Shown: in pieces, positions 42,091 through 56,700 of the stretch
Numbering within the stretch: the first letter of the stretch is position 1
Layout of the letters: each line of letters opens with the position of its first letter
Source of the DNA: Centroberyx gerrardi
Taxonomy: Eukaryota; Chordata; Actinopteri; Beryciformes; Berycidae
Assembly (NCBI RefSeq): GCF_048128805.1
Contig: NC_136012.1
Coordinates: 11,779,725-11,843,724 of the forward strand
DNA: 64,000 nucleotides
Direction of reading: 5' to 3'
Program-made: the position numbers and the translations under genes
The notes under the pieces: generated by a model
What the model was told of the DNA's origin: nothing
Databases searched by the model: none
Seen by the model: the letters and a program-made list of their open reading frames with translations, nothing else

Positions 42091-43260
42091 ATTGTGGCTG
42101 GTACGATTAAAGGCTTAGGCCGTGAAATAGCGCGGAACGCGGCGCCGCTTCCTCTCTCCAGCTTCCTCCTCTCACCCTACAGCCAATCTGAATGCACAGG
42201 CAGGCAGCTTCATTTTAGCCGCACCGCAAACATTTACGCCGACACTTCCTCTCTCTCAGTCTCATCAATTCATTTCATGCCTCTGTGTGAAGGACAGACG
42301 ACTCGGGGAGGAAATGTAGTTTTGCCTTCTAATTCTCCAGAAAGTGACTTTCAGACCATTTCCCCCCGCCAAACCATGCGGCTGAATTATCACATCATTT
42401 TTCAGCACCTCAATTTACTGTCCCCAAGACTGAGGCAATTTCACAGAGGAAAAATGCCTTCCCTCAATTCGCCCATGCCCCTCCAATTACATCTCAGGGC
42501 CGCACTTGAAGACCCTGATCCCCGCGCTGTCGTAATTGAAATGATTGCAATGTTATTCGTTGACGCGGTAATGGGACAGAGAGACAAAGACTCATCTTCA
42601 AGTCCAGAGAAGAGAGTGCAATCTTTTCCTAAGAGCAATTATGAACAGAATGGGAAGACAGCAATGTGTTCAATGAAAATTACTGAGAGAGAATTGGTCC
42701 ATTTCTGTACCTGCATATTCAGTGCTAGATAGAGCTAGATTCCACCCTCAGACTTCCATTAGAAGGATCATGTCAGATCCCATCAACACAGATATCATCC
42801 TCCATGAGGATAAACTGAACAGGCACAGGCATAATGGCATGATTACACATTCATATTATGTGGGGGCGATTAGGACCAAGATGGATAAAAACACGGAGGA
42901 TAGAGGATAAAATATACATGGCTCTCGCCGCCTTTCTTTCTCTCAGATAGGCTCCCACACCTCCAGTCTTCTTCAGATCTGGGATCTCCAGCAGGAACTG
43001 TGGGGACAGCGGGATCTGAGAGCGGCAGAAGTGTGAAATGGATTACCTCACAGTAGGAGAAGCAGCGCGGATGAGCCGCGCGCGCCATGGGAAAACCGCG
43101 GCAGGATGGAGGCGAGGTACGGAGAGTCATTAGGGAACGGTGGAGCCGAGATGTGAAATGGAGACTTTCCTCAGTGGGATTACCCCCCTGGGCAGCAGAG
43201 AGGAGAGAGAGGAACCAGCACCTTCATCAATGGCCTGCATCACCAACGCACGGCACTTAA
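42091..43260. other. Candidate conserved noncoding region, longest open frame in the right half
   Basis: The plus strand is open from 42094 to 42732 (212 codons), but the translation shows no family motif, has no splice-site support and no codon bias like the real genes. The sequence mixes CpG-containing patches (GCGCGGAACGCGGCGCCGC) with AATTA-type motifs, a pattern more like regulatory DNA. I treat it as noncoding. Confidence 0.35.
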
Positions 43261-43265
43261 AAGCA

Positions 43266-43266
43266 C

Positions 43267-43295
<29 letters not shown>
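43266..43295. repeat. (CA)n microsatellite
   Basis: Perfect CA dinucleotide run in unannotated DNA. A second run lies at 44031-44055 and a G-run at 44192-44206. Confidence 0.9.
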
Positions 43296-43297
<2 letters not shown>

Positions 43298-46205
43298 TCG
43301 CACATATACACACCACACATCTCCTTCTGGTGATAACCACCAGCAGCTTGCTACTACAGTATGTCTATTTATAGACACTTAGTGCTCCATTTACAGACAT
43401 GGGGACACAGGTTCTGTGCAATAAAGGACCAGTAGATGAGTAAATGGAATAGATTATTTGTATACTACCGAGCTACATTAGCAGTAGGGGGAGTCAAGGG
43501 CTGAACTGGCCGGAGTGGCACAGAGAAAAGATAAATGGTGGATTACGGAAAATACTGGAGCACATGTGTTGCTAAAGCTGCAGCCCCATTAGAAGGGACA
43601 GCCAAGCCATTATCACTCACAAATGACAACAGATCCAGCGCGGAGCGAAGGTGTCATGTCTAGATTAATTGCAATCTGATGAATCTGATTACATGGCAGA
43701 TAGATTAATCAGATACACAACAATCAGAGAATGGACTGATTAAGCCAATGAGAAGGGGAAATAAATGACCCCTCTTTGGAGGCTTTCCATATGGTTCTCT
43801 CTCTGTTTAATCTTTGAGTGACAGCACAGACTATTAGCCAGCAGCCACAGGAGGGCGGGTCCTATGGTGTGTGCTGTGAAAAATACATAATATTCTTTTT
43901 TTGCGGATGGTTCGACGTCATGCATATGGATGCCCTGCAGTGCTGGAATAACGCCATTGACATGTTTATGTGTGGAAATTAAAGGAAGGACCTCGGGCAA
44001 TGAATAACACCCCTCCCGCACTTCCACCATCACACACACACACACACACACACACGCCCCCACTGCCGAAATTACGTACATGCAGACACACTTCCGAGAA
44101 AGGGTAGTTGACTCTATTGGATTTCTGAGGGAAGAAATAGGCTTGTAGTCCCTCGGACAGCCAATGGAAGGCAAAGGGAGGTGGTGGCAGAGGGGGGGGG
44201 GGGGGGCGGCGGAGGGATGGTGGTCATTTATCATTTTTGTCAGTCCTGGTAGAAAAGGGGGATAAGGGGGGGCTTTCATATAAATTGAGTGTAGGTGGAA
44301 TCAATGTGGTGCTGTTGGTGAGGGCAGGGAGGGGAGAGAGACCCAGATCAATGCTGGTGGGAGTGACTGTTTGTTCCCATTGTTTATCTACTGTCATCTC
44401 AGGACGCCACTGAAGGACAAGGGAGCATGGCGGGCAGCACAATGTCTCCACTGGGACAGAGCATTCGTAATGGGTCTCTCCTTATACAGACAATAGGCAT
44501 CACTCAGAAGTGAAAGTCATACCGCATTATGGGTAAGAGTCATATGTGTGTGTGTGTGGGGGGTGGGGGGTGGAAGGGGCAACCGGAGATAACAGTCGTT
44601 TTCAGTTGTGGTTTCACGCTGCAGGGTCGGCCGATCAAATGAACTGCCTGTTCAACTGAGAAAACTTATCTGGAGCTCCACAGAACCTCTGACCAAAGCA
44701 CGGCAGTTTTATTACGGCCTTTATGCCTGCAGCAGAACAGCAATAACAGATTTGCTGACCTGAACTGAACCAAAGATACTATCAAAAACGACAACAATGT
44801 TCTTGATGACCTCAAATGAATAAAAAAAATGGCTGTAATAATCATAATGAAATCCCCAGGCAAGCTGTAACACGGGCTGCGGCACTCACATAAACAATAT
44901 GGCTGTCCAATCTACTCAATCAATCTGGGACAGGCGGAGGGAGAACAGCAGACCAGATGATGTATCTCAGACTGCAATAGGCAGAAGTACAATACCTGCT
45001 CATGAAATGATGATGAGCTGGATTTAAGAGGCCGCCCAGTGAAGTTCAGGTACCAGAGTATTATCACCCCCTCGGGAGCCTCGCCTCTCCCCTCCTCTTT
45101 CCCTTTCTCCCTCTCTCTTCCATCTCCCCTTCTTTCATGTCCAGATAAGAAACGGCCCGCACTGATCCGACTGTGATTCGCGCAGCAGAAATGCGTTCCC
45201 ATGGGAATATCACGGCAAGGCAGAATAGCTGACACAAGAGGAGATGAGATTCTGTTGTGCTGCCCATATTTTTGCCTGCGAGATCAAACAGATAGGATTT
45301 TTCCTCCTGCATGAAAACGCATTCAAAATCATCAGCCTGCTTTCAAAGCATAATCAACAACAACAGATAAATGGATGGATGGAAGTGGTAATTTGTCTAG
45401 AGGGCCGTATATGTTTTGCATAAACAAACAGAGCACACTTGACACGCGCCCTCATCATGTTAATTTTATTCACTAAACTCCTGAAAATCCCAACTGTGTG
45501 AAAAATACTCCATCCTCGTGATTGGCCTATTACAATGACACTAATTACACTCCCAAATCTAGCTCTAGTCATGAATCCTATTATAGATCCTACGGTTTTT
45601 GAAGTCCCAGTCCCAGTGCCTTCCCTCCCGTACACCTAGCCTCGGTCGCGGTCTAAAAATCAGCCGGCCTAATTTCTCTCCACCACAACACACAGCCCCG
45701 CTCCCAGGCTGCTCTGCGCTCCCCGCTTTTCCGATGTGGCGGGCCAACTGCATTGCGATCTGTGCTCCCATGTGCTACAGCGTCCTCCTCTGTCTCGCGG
45801 CCGGCCTCGGCTCCAACTCCATCCCCGGCCAAAGCCTTGTTCCTTGATCTCCCCAGCCCCCAGGATTGCCAACCCCCGCCCCCCCCCCTCTCCCCTCCAG
45901 TCTCCCCGTGTTCCCCGACTCAAACACAGCTCCGCCACGGCTCACCGTTATCCCTTCCTCGGCTCTAGTGTAAACCCTGCCACCGTCCCGGACTCTTCCA
46001 ATCGCAAAACCCTCTGGCTCCGGCGCTCTGCCTGTTCCCCGGCCAACTTCCTTTCCCTTCCCCTCCGCTCATCCTGGACCAGCAGGTGAGGCATGCGTGG
46101 GTGTCACGGAGTTGACAGGTCTATCTGGGCTCTGTCTACTACGCTGGCTCTCCCCATTTCCCCCCTTCACTGCTCTCGCTACAGCTGCTGTGTATCCTAC
46201 CGTGA
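43296..46205. other. Noncoding region including a GC-rich block
   Basis: Mostly unique-looking DNA. From about 45600 to 46090 it becomes C-rich, with many CpG dinucleotides and short open frames on both strands. No gene can be supported. Confidence 0.4.
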
Positions 46206-46207
46206 CA

Positions 46208-46242
<35 letters not shown>
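46206..46242. repeat. (CA)n microsatellite
   Basis: Perfect run of about 18 CA units. Another CA run lies at 46935-46964. Confidence 0.9.
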
Positions 46243-46244
<2 letters not shown>

Positions 46245-46364
46245 GAGATTGGTTTACAGAAGGGGGCTGCTGGAGCCAGGGCACAGGGACAAGCCTCCAC
46301 AGTGATGCATGCATGGTGTAACTGGAACACAACATTTTTGAAATTTGAACAACTTTTAAAATTA

Positions 46365-49670
<3,306 letters not shown>

Positions 49671-49678
49671 CTCTGCAC

Positions 49679-50370
49679 CAGGGTCAGACATTAACGGGGG
49701 CTCAGGGGGGGGAAAAATGCACTTTAACGTTTATAAAATGCTTGTGAAATAAAAAATGAGGGGTCAAAAAAATTCCCCCGATGATTGCGAGTACTCATTT
49801 TTGCATTTCACCCTGTTCATTTTATTTTGTTGAGTCGTCATACATTCGTGCATGAATGCGACTACTGTCCCCCGTGAGCAATTTGTGGGTGCCTATGACC
49901 GGGCGCTTCTTTCCAGTGCGTGTGGGCGAAAAAACATTGTTTTGATCAGTTTTTCATCAGAAAACAAGCAAGAACGCAGCCTGAAGTAGTTGAAAATGTT
50001 GGCACCAAAACAGCCAGCAGTAGAAGAAAACGCTGATCCCACAAAATCTACTGTAGCAACAAAAAAACATAAAACAACCAATATTGTAAAAAAAAAAACC
50101 GTAACAATCGAGGGGTAGAAGATGGACTGTTTGGGGACAGAGAGTTGGGGAAAGTGGCACCATCCTCTTCTATAAGGCCTGCCATGAATGCGAAAGAAGC
50201 TAAAACAAATAATAGTGGCACTGATTGAGTGCTTATTTGCCCATATTCAATGATTAATTCATAGTTACATAAAATTGTCCCCGAAAATGACAAAAATGCC
50301 CCTAAAAATCAGGATTAACAGGGCAAATAAGGCCTTTTGAAAGAAAAAAAAAAGTGAATTTCTTCCCCTG
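49679..50370. mobile_element. Non-autonomous hAT-type DNA transposon, 692 bp
   Basis: The element begins CAGGGTCAGACATTAAC and ends with the complement of CAGGGGAAGAAATTCAC, so 13 of the terminal 17 bases match as inverted repeats. It is flanked by a perfect 8-bp direct repeat CTCTGCAC at 49671-49678 and 50371-50378. CAGGG ends with an 8-bp target duplication are the hAT superfamily hallmark. The interior has no transposase frame, only short broken frames (for example near 49996-50100 on plus), so it would need enzyme from elsewhere. Confidence 0.8.
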
Positions 50371-50378
50371 CTCTGCAC

Positions 50379-52074
50379 CCCCCTGGTTACAGAGAGACAG
50401 AGACATGCTGTGCCTTCTCCTGCTTGACTAGCTGTGTCTGCCCAGAGCAGAACAGCTGAACCAACGGAGGGTCTGCATCTGCCCCGCATACCACAGAGGA
50501 CACAAGTTTCCACCATATACCCCTAAGGTGACAGGACCTAGCTCTCCCCCCCCTAACCGAGACGGACGCGGGGAGACGGGGCGGTGGGCAATGTGGCGAC
50601 AATTGACACCGGCAGCCTGCAGGATGTGGGGATTGTGTGAGCTAATAGCTGTCAATACAGGGAATGAGCGGTGTGTGCGTGTGTCATTGACAATAGGTCA
50701 GAATTCAAAACAAAATCAAACGAGGCCTCAGGCGGTTTTTAAAAAAGCCTATCGGGGTATGACTCGGCAGATTTTTTCGCTGGCATAGTACTTCCCAACC
50801 CAAGTGGGGTGTGACAGCTCAAAAAGTAATCTTAATATATTATAATTTGATCTCCACACCTCCGAGCACCGGAGTCATAAAACATTATGAGCTGCAGCGA
50901 GGCTTGAGGCCCGGCCCGGCGCTGCGCAGCAGTTGACCACTCCTCCCAACAGATGACTTCCAGGTCACACAAGGACAGCGTGGCGGAGCCGAGGGTTAAT
51001 GTTACTGTCAGCGGCGGCCGGAGGGGGAGAGACGAGGACCCAGAAATGAAGAGAAAGAGAGAAGGATAGGAGGAGAGAAAGAAAAAGAAGAGAGAGAGAT
51101 CCAAGGCATTTCACTTGTACTCCACAGGACTCCAAATTACCTACTCTGCAAATTGCAAGGCAAGAGCAGTCCACCTCCTCCTGACAGCCCTCTAATGGTG
51201 TTGTCTTTGAAACCTTTATCACTAATTCATTACCTCTGATTTTCCAGCAGTAAGGGTTGAAGCTTTGTCTTCTGTCTAATTGAGAGCCGGTGGCTTCGGG
51301 CCCTAATCAATCAAACTTACTAACAGCTTTGGTCGGGAGAGGATGAAGTCAAAAACAGCATTATTATAGCAATAGGCCATTTACTGTGTGTGCACCTTTC
51401 AAATTGATTTGACTCCAAACTCTCTAAGATAGTGATTTTGTGAGGTGGGTAAAATGTCAGGCTGCAATGAATGTTGAGATTTCCCCAAGTTGTCCATCGT
51501 TAGAAAATGTCTGCTGCCGTTAACCTGCACAACATTCAAAGAATACATATCCTCAAAAGCCCTCTTTGCATCTCACTTCACCCTCACCGCTCTCCTCACA
51601 TATGGAGGCGCACACAAGTCTAATTAGCAGAGCCATATCCCTTGATGACTCCGCTATTTCCTGTCACACTGGGAAGATTAACCACCACAACACTAATATC
51701 AGCCTCCCCATCAACACAATTAGGTGAAGAGTGAAATGTGTGGCGTGTCGTCACATCTCCTCGGCTTCATTAGGGCACACAGGAGACGACTCGACGACAG
51801 ACAGGCCGTCGCGGCTGCAGTTCGGGGAGGCACAGAGCAGGTGTTCTCAGCGACAAGGCTGTTGCCATGGGATGTGGTAAGAACTGGTGTCCTAGATACT
51901 ACAATATGGCCAGGTTTATTGTTAGAGATAGAGGTTATAAAAAGAGCTCAAAGGCCATTTCAAATTAATGATAGCCTATTGTAGTCTTCACTGCCTGCGT
52001 ATCTGTTAATGAGCCCAAGCTGTGAGTGTCAGGGTGCTCATTTACTCACAGCTCCTCCTGGGCTTAAAACAGGG
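50379..52074. other. Noncoding region between two mobile elements
   Basis: No gene is supported. A GC-rich, CpG-bearing patch lies at about 50905-51030, and a TAATTGAGAGCC/CTAATCAATCAAAC cluster at about 51278-51317, which could be regulatory. Confidence 0.35.
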
Positions 52075-52080
52075 TTGACA

Positions 52081-53729
52081 CTCGGGGTGGGACGATATGC
52101 TTATTCTCACAATACGATTCGATACGCGATATGGGGTTCACAAATCAATACAACCACGATACAATGTAATAAATAAAAGTTCAATGGCAACAAATTATGC
52201 AGAATTATGTTTATTTCTGCGCCACAGATCTTTCTAGCGATGGCATTGGCTTGCTAGAATGTAAACAATTTAAAAATGTCATTACAAAGAGCAAATTTGG
52301 ATGGAGAGTTTGTGAAATTGTTATAGGCAAGCCGTCTCATTTGTGATTACTACAGCAGAATAAAATGGAGCTAATATCACAATTAATTTTTTCGCCCCAC
52401 GATACGTATCGTCAGATTTTTGTATCACGATATATTGAATTTTGATATATCATATAGAACATAACATAAAGCAAAGTGGCCAAATTATGAAGGAAAATAC
52501 CATAATCCCTTTTTTAGCAATGAAATCTGAGTTCAATTTGGATGATAAGTCTTTTCTCTCCTACTTACAGTTAAAATCTGTTATTACAAAAATCATTTCA
52601 AGGGGTATGCAATTAGGCTGCCATGAACACCTGGATAGCAGCCTAAAAGAGCTTACTTAGGGGAGGGGAATAGTATCTGGAATATACTGTATAAACTTCT
52701 ACTCTTATCCTCTCCCAATTGCAACATACAGACACAGAAACGATGAGAGCAAAACTTAGGTATTTCACTTACACCAACAGAGGGGGTAGAATTTGGAAAC
52801 AATCAATATCACTGTCCAAATGTGTAAGATTTAGAGTAATTCAAATGAAAATATTGCATAGAACATACATTAGCCCCTCTAGACTTAAAAAATGGATCAA
52901 ACCCGTTCAGATTTATGTTGGCATGGTTGTGGGGAGGTAGGCACCCTCATGCATATATTATGGCATTGTCCAGCTGTTAAGGGCCTTTGGGATGCAGTAA
53001 GAAATATTCTTTCAACTATCTTGAACACAGATATAACTCTATGTCCGGCTACATGCTTGTTGGGTACTCAGCCCAGTGGCATTCATTGTAAATCTGTGCA
53101 AAAAATTATAGCACTGGCTGCCCTTACAACGAAACGCACAATTCTTATGAATTGGAAATTCAGGAAATGGAAAAGGAAATTGTTTTAATATGAATAAGTG
53201 GTTGGAGGATTTTCTGAACCTTTTAAGCATGGAAAAGGCGGCATCCTCTCTCCTATCTTTGGATCGGGGAGAGAATGGCTTATGGAACATAAGATCATTT
53301 CTGGACTCACAACATTTTGCACTTCTCCCTTTGTAACCCAACATGACTTTTGTGGTTGCTTTTTGTCCTGCTTTTGCAATAATGTAATGGGCGGGGGAAT
53401 GGAAGAAAGTGGAAGGAAAAAAGAAGGGGAAAAAAAGGGAAAGAAGGGGAAACCTATATTCATGGGGTGGAGTAATATAGGTTCTGCTTTTTGGATCATG
53501 TGCATGCAGGTGTGACTATGTGCATACTATGTGTGCGGATAGTTACACTTGCATTAGAAGTAGAAGTTTTGCACTGTAAACCCCCCCCCCCGTCCCCCCC
53601 TCAGTTTAATGTATTGTCTTGTCTCTAGTTGATAATGTAGTGTCATGTTGTCTTTATTGTGTCTGTTTTGTTGTGCAGAAATAAATAAAAAATTTAAATA
53701 TGAATTTTGATATATCGTCCCATCCCAAG
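52081..53729. mobile_element. Terminal-inverted-repeat DNA element (MITE-like) split by a LINE insertion
   Basis: The left end CTCGGGGTGGGACGATAT and the complement of the right end, CTTGGGATGGGACGATAT, agree at 16 of 18 bases. TTGACA flanks both sides (52075-52080 and 53730-53735). Without the inserted LINE and one copy of its target duplication, the element would be about 384 bp. It has no coding capacity. The superfamily is unclear: the best-aligned ends give a 6-bp duplication, and an 8-bp TTGACACT can also be read if the left end starts 2 bases later. Confidence 0.75.
52452..53700 (+). mobile_element. 5'-truncated L1-like LINE, 3' part of ORF2, inactive
   Basis: The insert is bounded by a 16-bp direct repeat TGAATTTTGATATATC (52436-52451 and 53701-53716) and ends in an A-rich tail (AAATAAATAAAAAATTTAAA). 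Within it, frames at about 52720-52930 and 52890-53190 encode the end of a LINE ORF2: RFRVIQMKILHRTYISPSRL, then the Cys-His module CWHGCGEVGTLMHILWHC followed by PAVKGLWDAV. This arrangement is typical of the C-terminus of L1/Tx1-clade reverse transcriptases. The frame is broken and the 5' end, including endonuclease and polymerase, is missing. Confidence 0.85.
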
Positions 53730-53737
53730 TTGACACT

Positions 53738-56700
53738 GGGCATTCCCGGTGCTAAGAACATAAGCCACTTTACATTTTACACCCCCTGAATCTTTTGGAG
53801 AGGCTACTGAGGGGTTTCCATTTACTACTTTTTTTAAGGCTTGAATGCTGCTAGTTGTGTGGGTTTCATCTGAACATGGAGGGCTGAACAAAACGAATTG
53901 CACACAGCAACCTTTAAGAGCCACCTGAACCCATTCAAAAGCCTCATGACAGGATATGACACGATTGAAAGTTCAGTCAGAGGCCTTATGCATGTAATAA
54001 CCTAGATAGCACACAAATTATTTAGCATGACCTTTTTTGGGTATTTGAATATTTCACATTAGGATTAGATCGATATTGGCCTTTCAATAAAAAGTTATCG
54101 GCCAGTCAATGTTGCCCACCACTGATACGATGGAGGTGAGGACATGATTTTACCCAACCAGCTTTAGTGGTGACAGTCTGTAAAACCTTCGGGGAAGCCT
54201 GCCTCACCCTGCCTTACGGAGCTGCCAACCCACCGAAAAAGATTTTCATTAGTTTGGGTTTCAGTGGACAGTTTTAAGGTGAATATCAACTCCAGGAATG
54301 CCAAGTCGGTTGCAGCTTGTGTCCTTGAGGAGAAAGTTCTTCCTGAGTTGTCTTGCGGAGAACGATCTTCTCAAGGAAGTGAGCACAGAGAAGCGTCCCT
54401 ACAGTCTGAGATGGACTGTGTGCTTGACGTCCTCCGTGCAATCAATTAAGACACACAGCTGTCCATTTTCCCATCTGTTTCAAAATGCTCTGTACTGTAG
54501 ACTACAGCGCTGCCTGGACGTGATGCGTTGTTCTCACAATGAATCTTAGGGTTTCCCCATTCGTTCTCGTCGGCCAAGTCATTCAGTACATCCTTGGCTG
54601 GCAAGTAAACTCCTGGGACCTTTAGCCATCCTTGAAATTCTTTTGTTTTGGAATCATGCTTTGGCTATTAGATATTATGTCCTACGTGCTATAGAACAAC
54701 ACACAAGAACACAAACTGAGAAAGACCCATAGTGTCCCCTGATCTAAATGCTGTTTCAGAGGCTTTTCCAACCTGCCAAGAAAAACATTTGGGGATAAAC
54801 ACTGAATCCTTTTAATTTTCTGGAATTTGTTGGCATCAAAATGACGTACACCTAATACTGCCGCAAAAAAACAACTGCTATCAGGAGCTTCAATCCAACA
54901 AGAGGTGCTTAGGTGCCTAATGTCCCACCACAGTCACCATGATATATTCAACATAACCAGTTATGCTAATGTGACCATTAATTAGGCTAATGAATGTGTT
55001 AATTTGAAAATATTTCTATGTCAACATACTTGTCTTCACATAACATATGGATGGTATGAGTATGTACTCTCTCTATGCACTAAGGGGTTACAGTAGTTTC
55101 AGTTGTTCCTCATTAACATACAAATTTATGCATCGAGGTGCGCCAAAATCTAATCAGATCATCTACTCTATAGGAGGAACCTGTGGTGTGAAACTGTGGT
55201 GCGGTGTAGTTTCGATCATGTACTGTTCTTGAGTTGTGTTCACAAGAATGTGTCTACACAGACACAGACAGACAGACAGAGAGACAGACAGACGCCACCA
55301 GATGCGGGACATAAAAATATCGGTATCGGCCTTCAAGACTCCATATTCGTCTATCCTTATTTCACATTTTCATGTTGGCCTTCAGACCGCCTAAAGGTTT
55401 ATAGGCAGGGAAAACTGTATTCACTGCATGAAGAAAATACACACGGACAGGAAGACAGAGATATCCTTATGATCGGAAATGCTGTCAACTGACATTAGAA
55501 CACAGAGCGCATATTTACAGTTTTGTGGAAACATCTGTGGGCTCATAGAGGACTGTCAGGCAGGGAAGGTAAACAACGTGCTTACTACCCTCTCACACCC
55601 CCATGCTAACCAAGCCTGTCAATCACATGAATCAGGCTGGTGGCTGGGATTCAGAATGGGATGAAAGAAGGCTGTGCAACGGATGGCACAACAGCCCAGA
55701 AGGCAGCTGCACCACATGAGCACAAAATATGGCTCTTTATGGCAAAAGATAGAGAGGAGAGAGTCTACGTCTTAAAAAGAAAAACAAACAAATAAAAATG
55801 CTTGGCTAATTGAGATGATTTTCTAAAAGAGCTGCAGTGGATCATTTGGTGATAGTTTGAGCAGCCAGTTCAAAAATATGCAACAGAACAAAAAGATGAC
55901 GGAAAAAAAATCTGCCTCTGAACTGAGGCATACAGAACAGAGCCGAGAAGAAAGGCGCAAAGGGGAAAACAAGGGAGCTAGAACAGAAGAAATCTAACAA
56001 AAGACAACAGAACATAGTCAGAACAGAGTGGAGCTGAGCACAACACACCAGAACAGGCTGTAATTGTGTTGTGCGGGACTGACCCCAGCGCATCCCAGCA
56101 GGCATTGCATGATGAATGGGCCTGGCGATGACTACAACCCACATCCCTCCTCCTCCTTCTCACATGCTCTTTTCTCTCCCTCTCTTCTCCGCCACCACTA
56201 TTAGCCCTCCCTCTGTCCCTCCCTTCTCTCCCCTCCGTTGCCACTCTCCCTCCTTTCCCCAAACCGCACTCTATTCAGCTGCTGCCATCCCACAAGATTA
56301 ATTTGCATTCAGTGCACTTAGGCCTCGTATTGTGCTCTGACACAATGACATATTACAGTGCACAGCACACCTATTAAACATATAGTCTAGCTAGAGGGAC
56401 GATGCTTTTTTTGCAAGATGGTTATGATAGAATACAAATGTGAAGAGCGAGACACGCTCAACAAGGGGAGGCATTAGGGTACAACTTGATCGGTAAGAGT
56501 GCAGAAAGGCTCTGACACATGAGTCACAGAAGAGTCATTATAGGAACAGTTAGATAACCTCGATTAATGATTCACTAGACCCAAACTAATAAACTGGGTC
56601 AGATTGTGGTAGCAGCAGTAGCAAGAGCAGAGAGACCTTCAGATTAGGCGGTGGGAGTATAGGAGCAGCGGCAGTAAGAGAGAGAGAGGGAGAGGTGGTG

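Noticed and set aside
45736-46335. Short frames on both strands in the GC-rich block
   Set aside because: Open on several frames at once because of base composition; Pro/Ser-rich translations with no family signature.
52442-53515. Apparent genes encoded by short frames at 52.4-53.5 kb
   Set aside because: These are pieces of a dead LINE ORF2 and its 3' region, bounded by a target duplication, not host genes.
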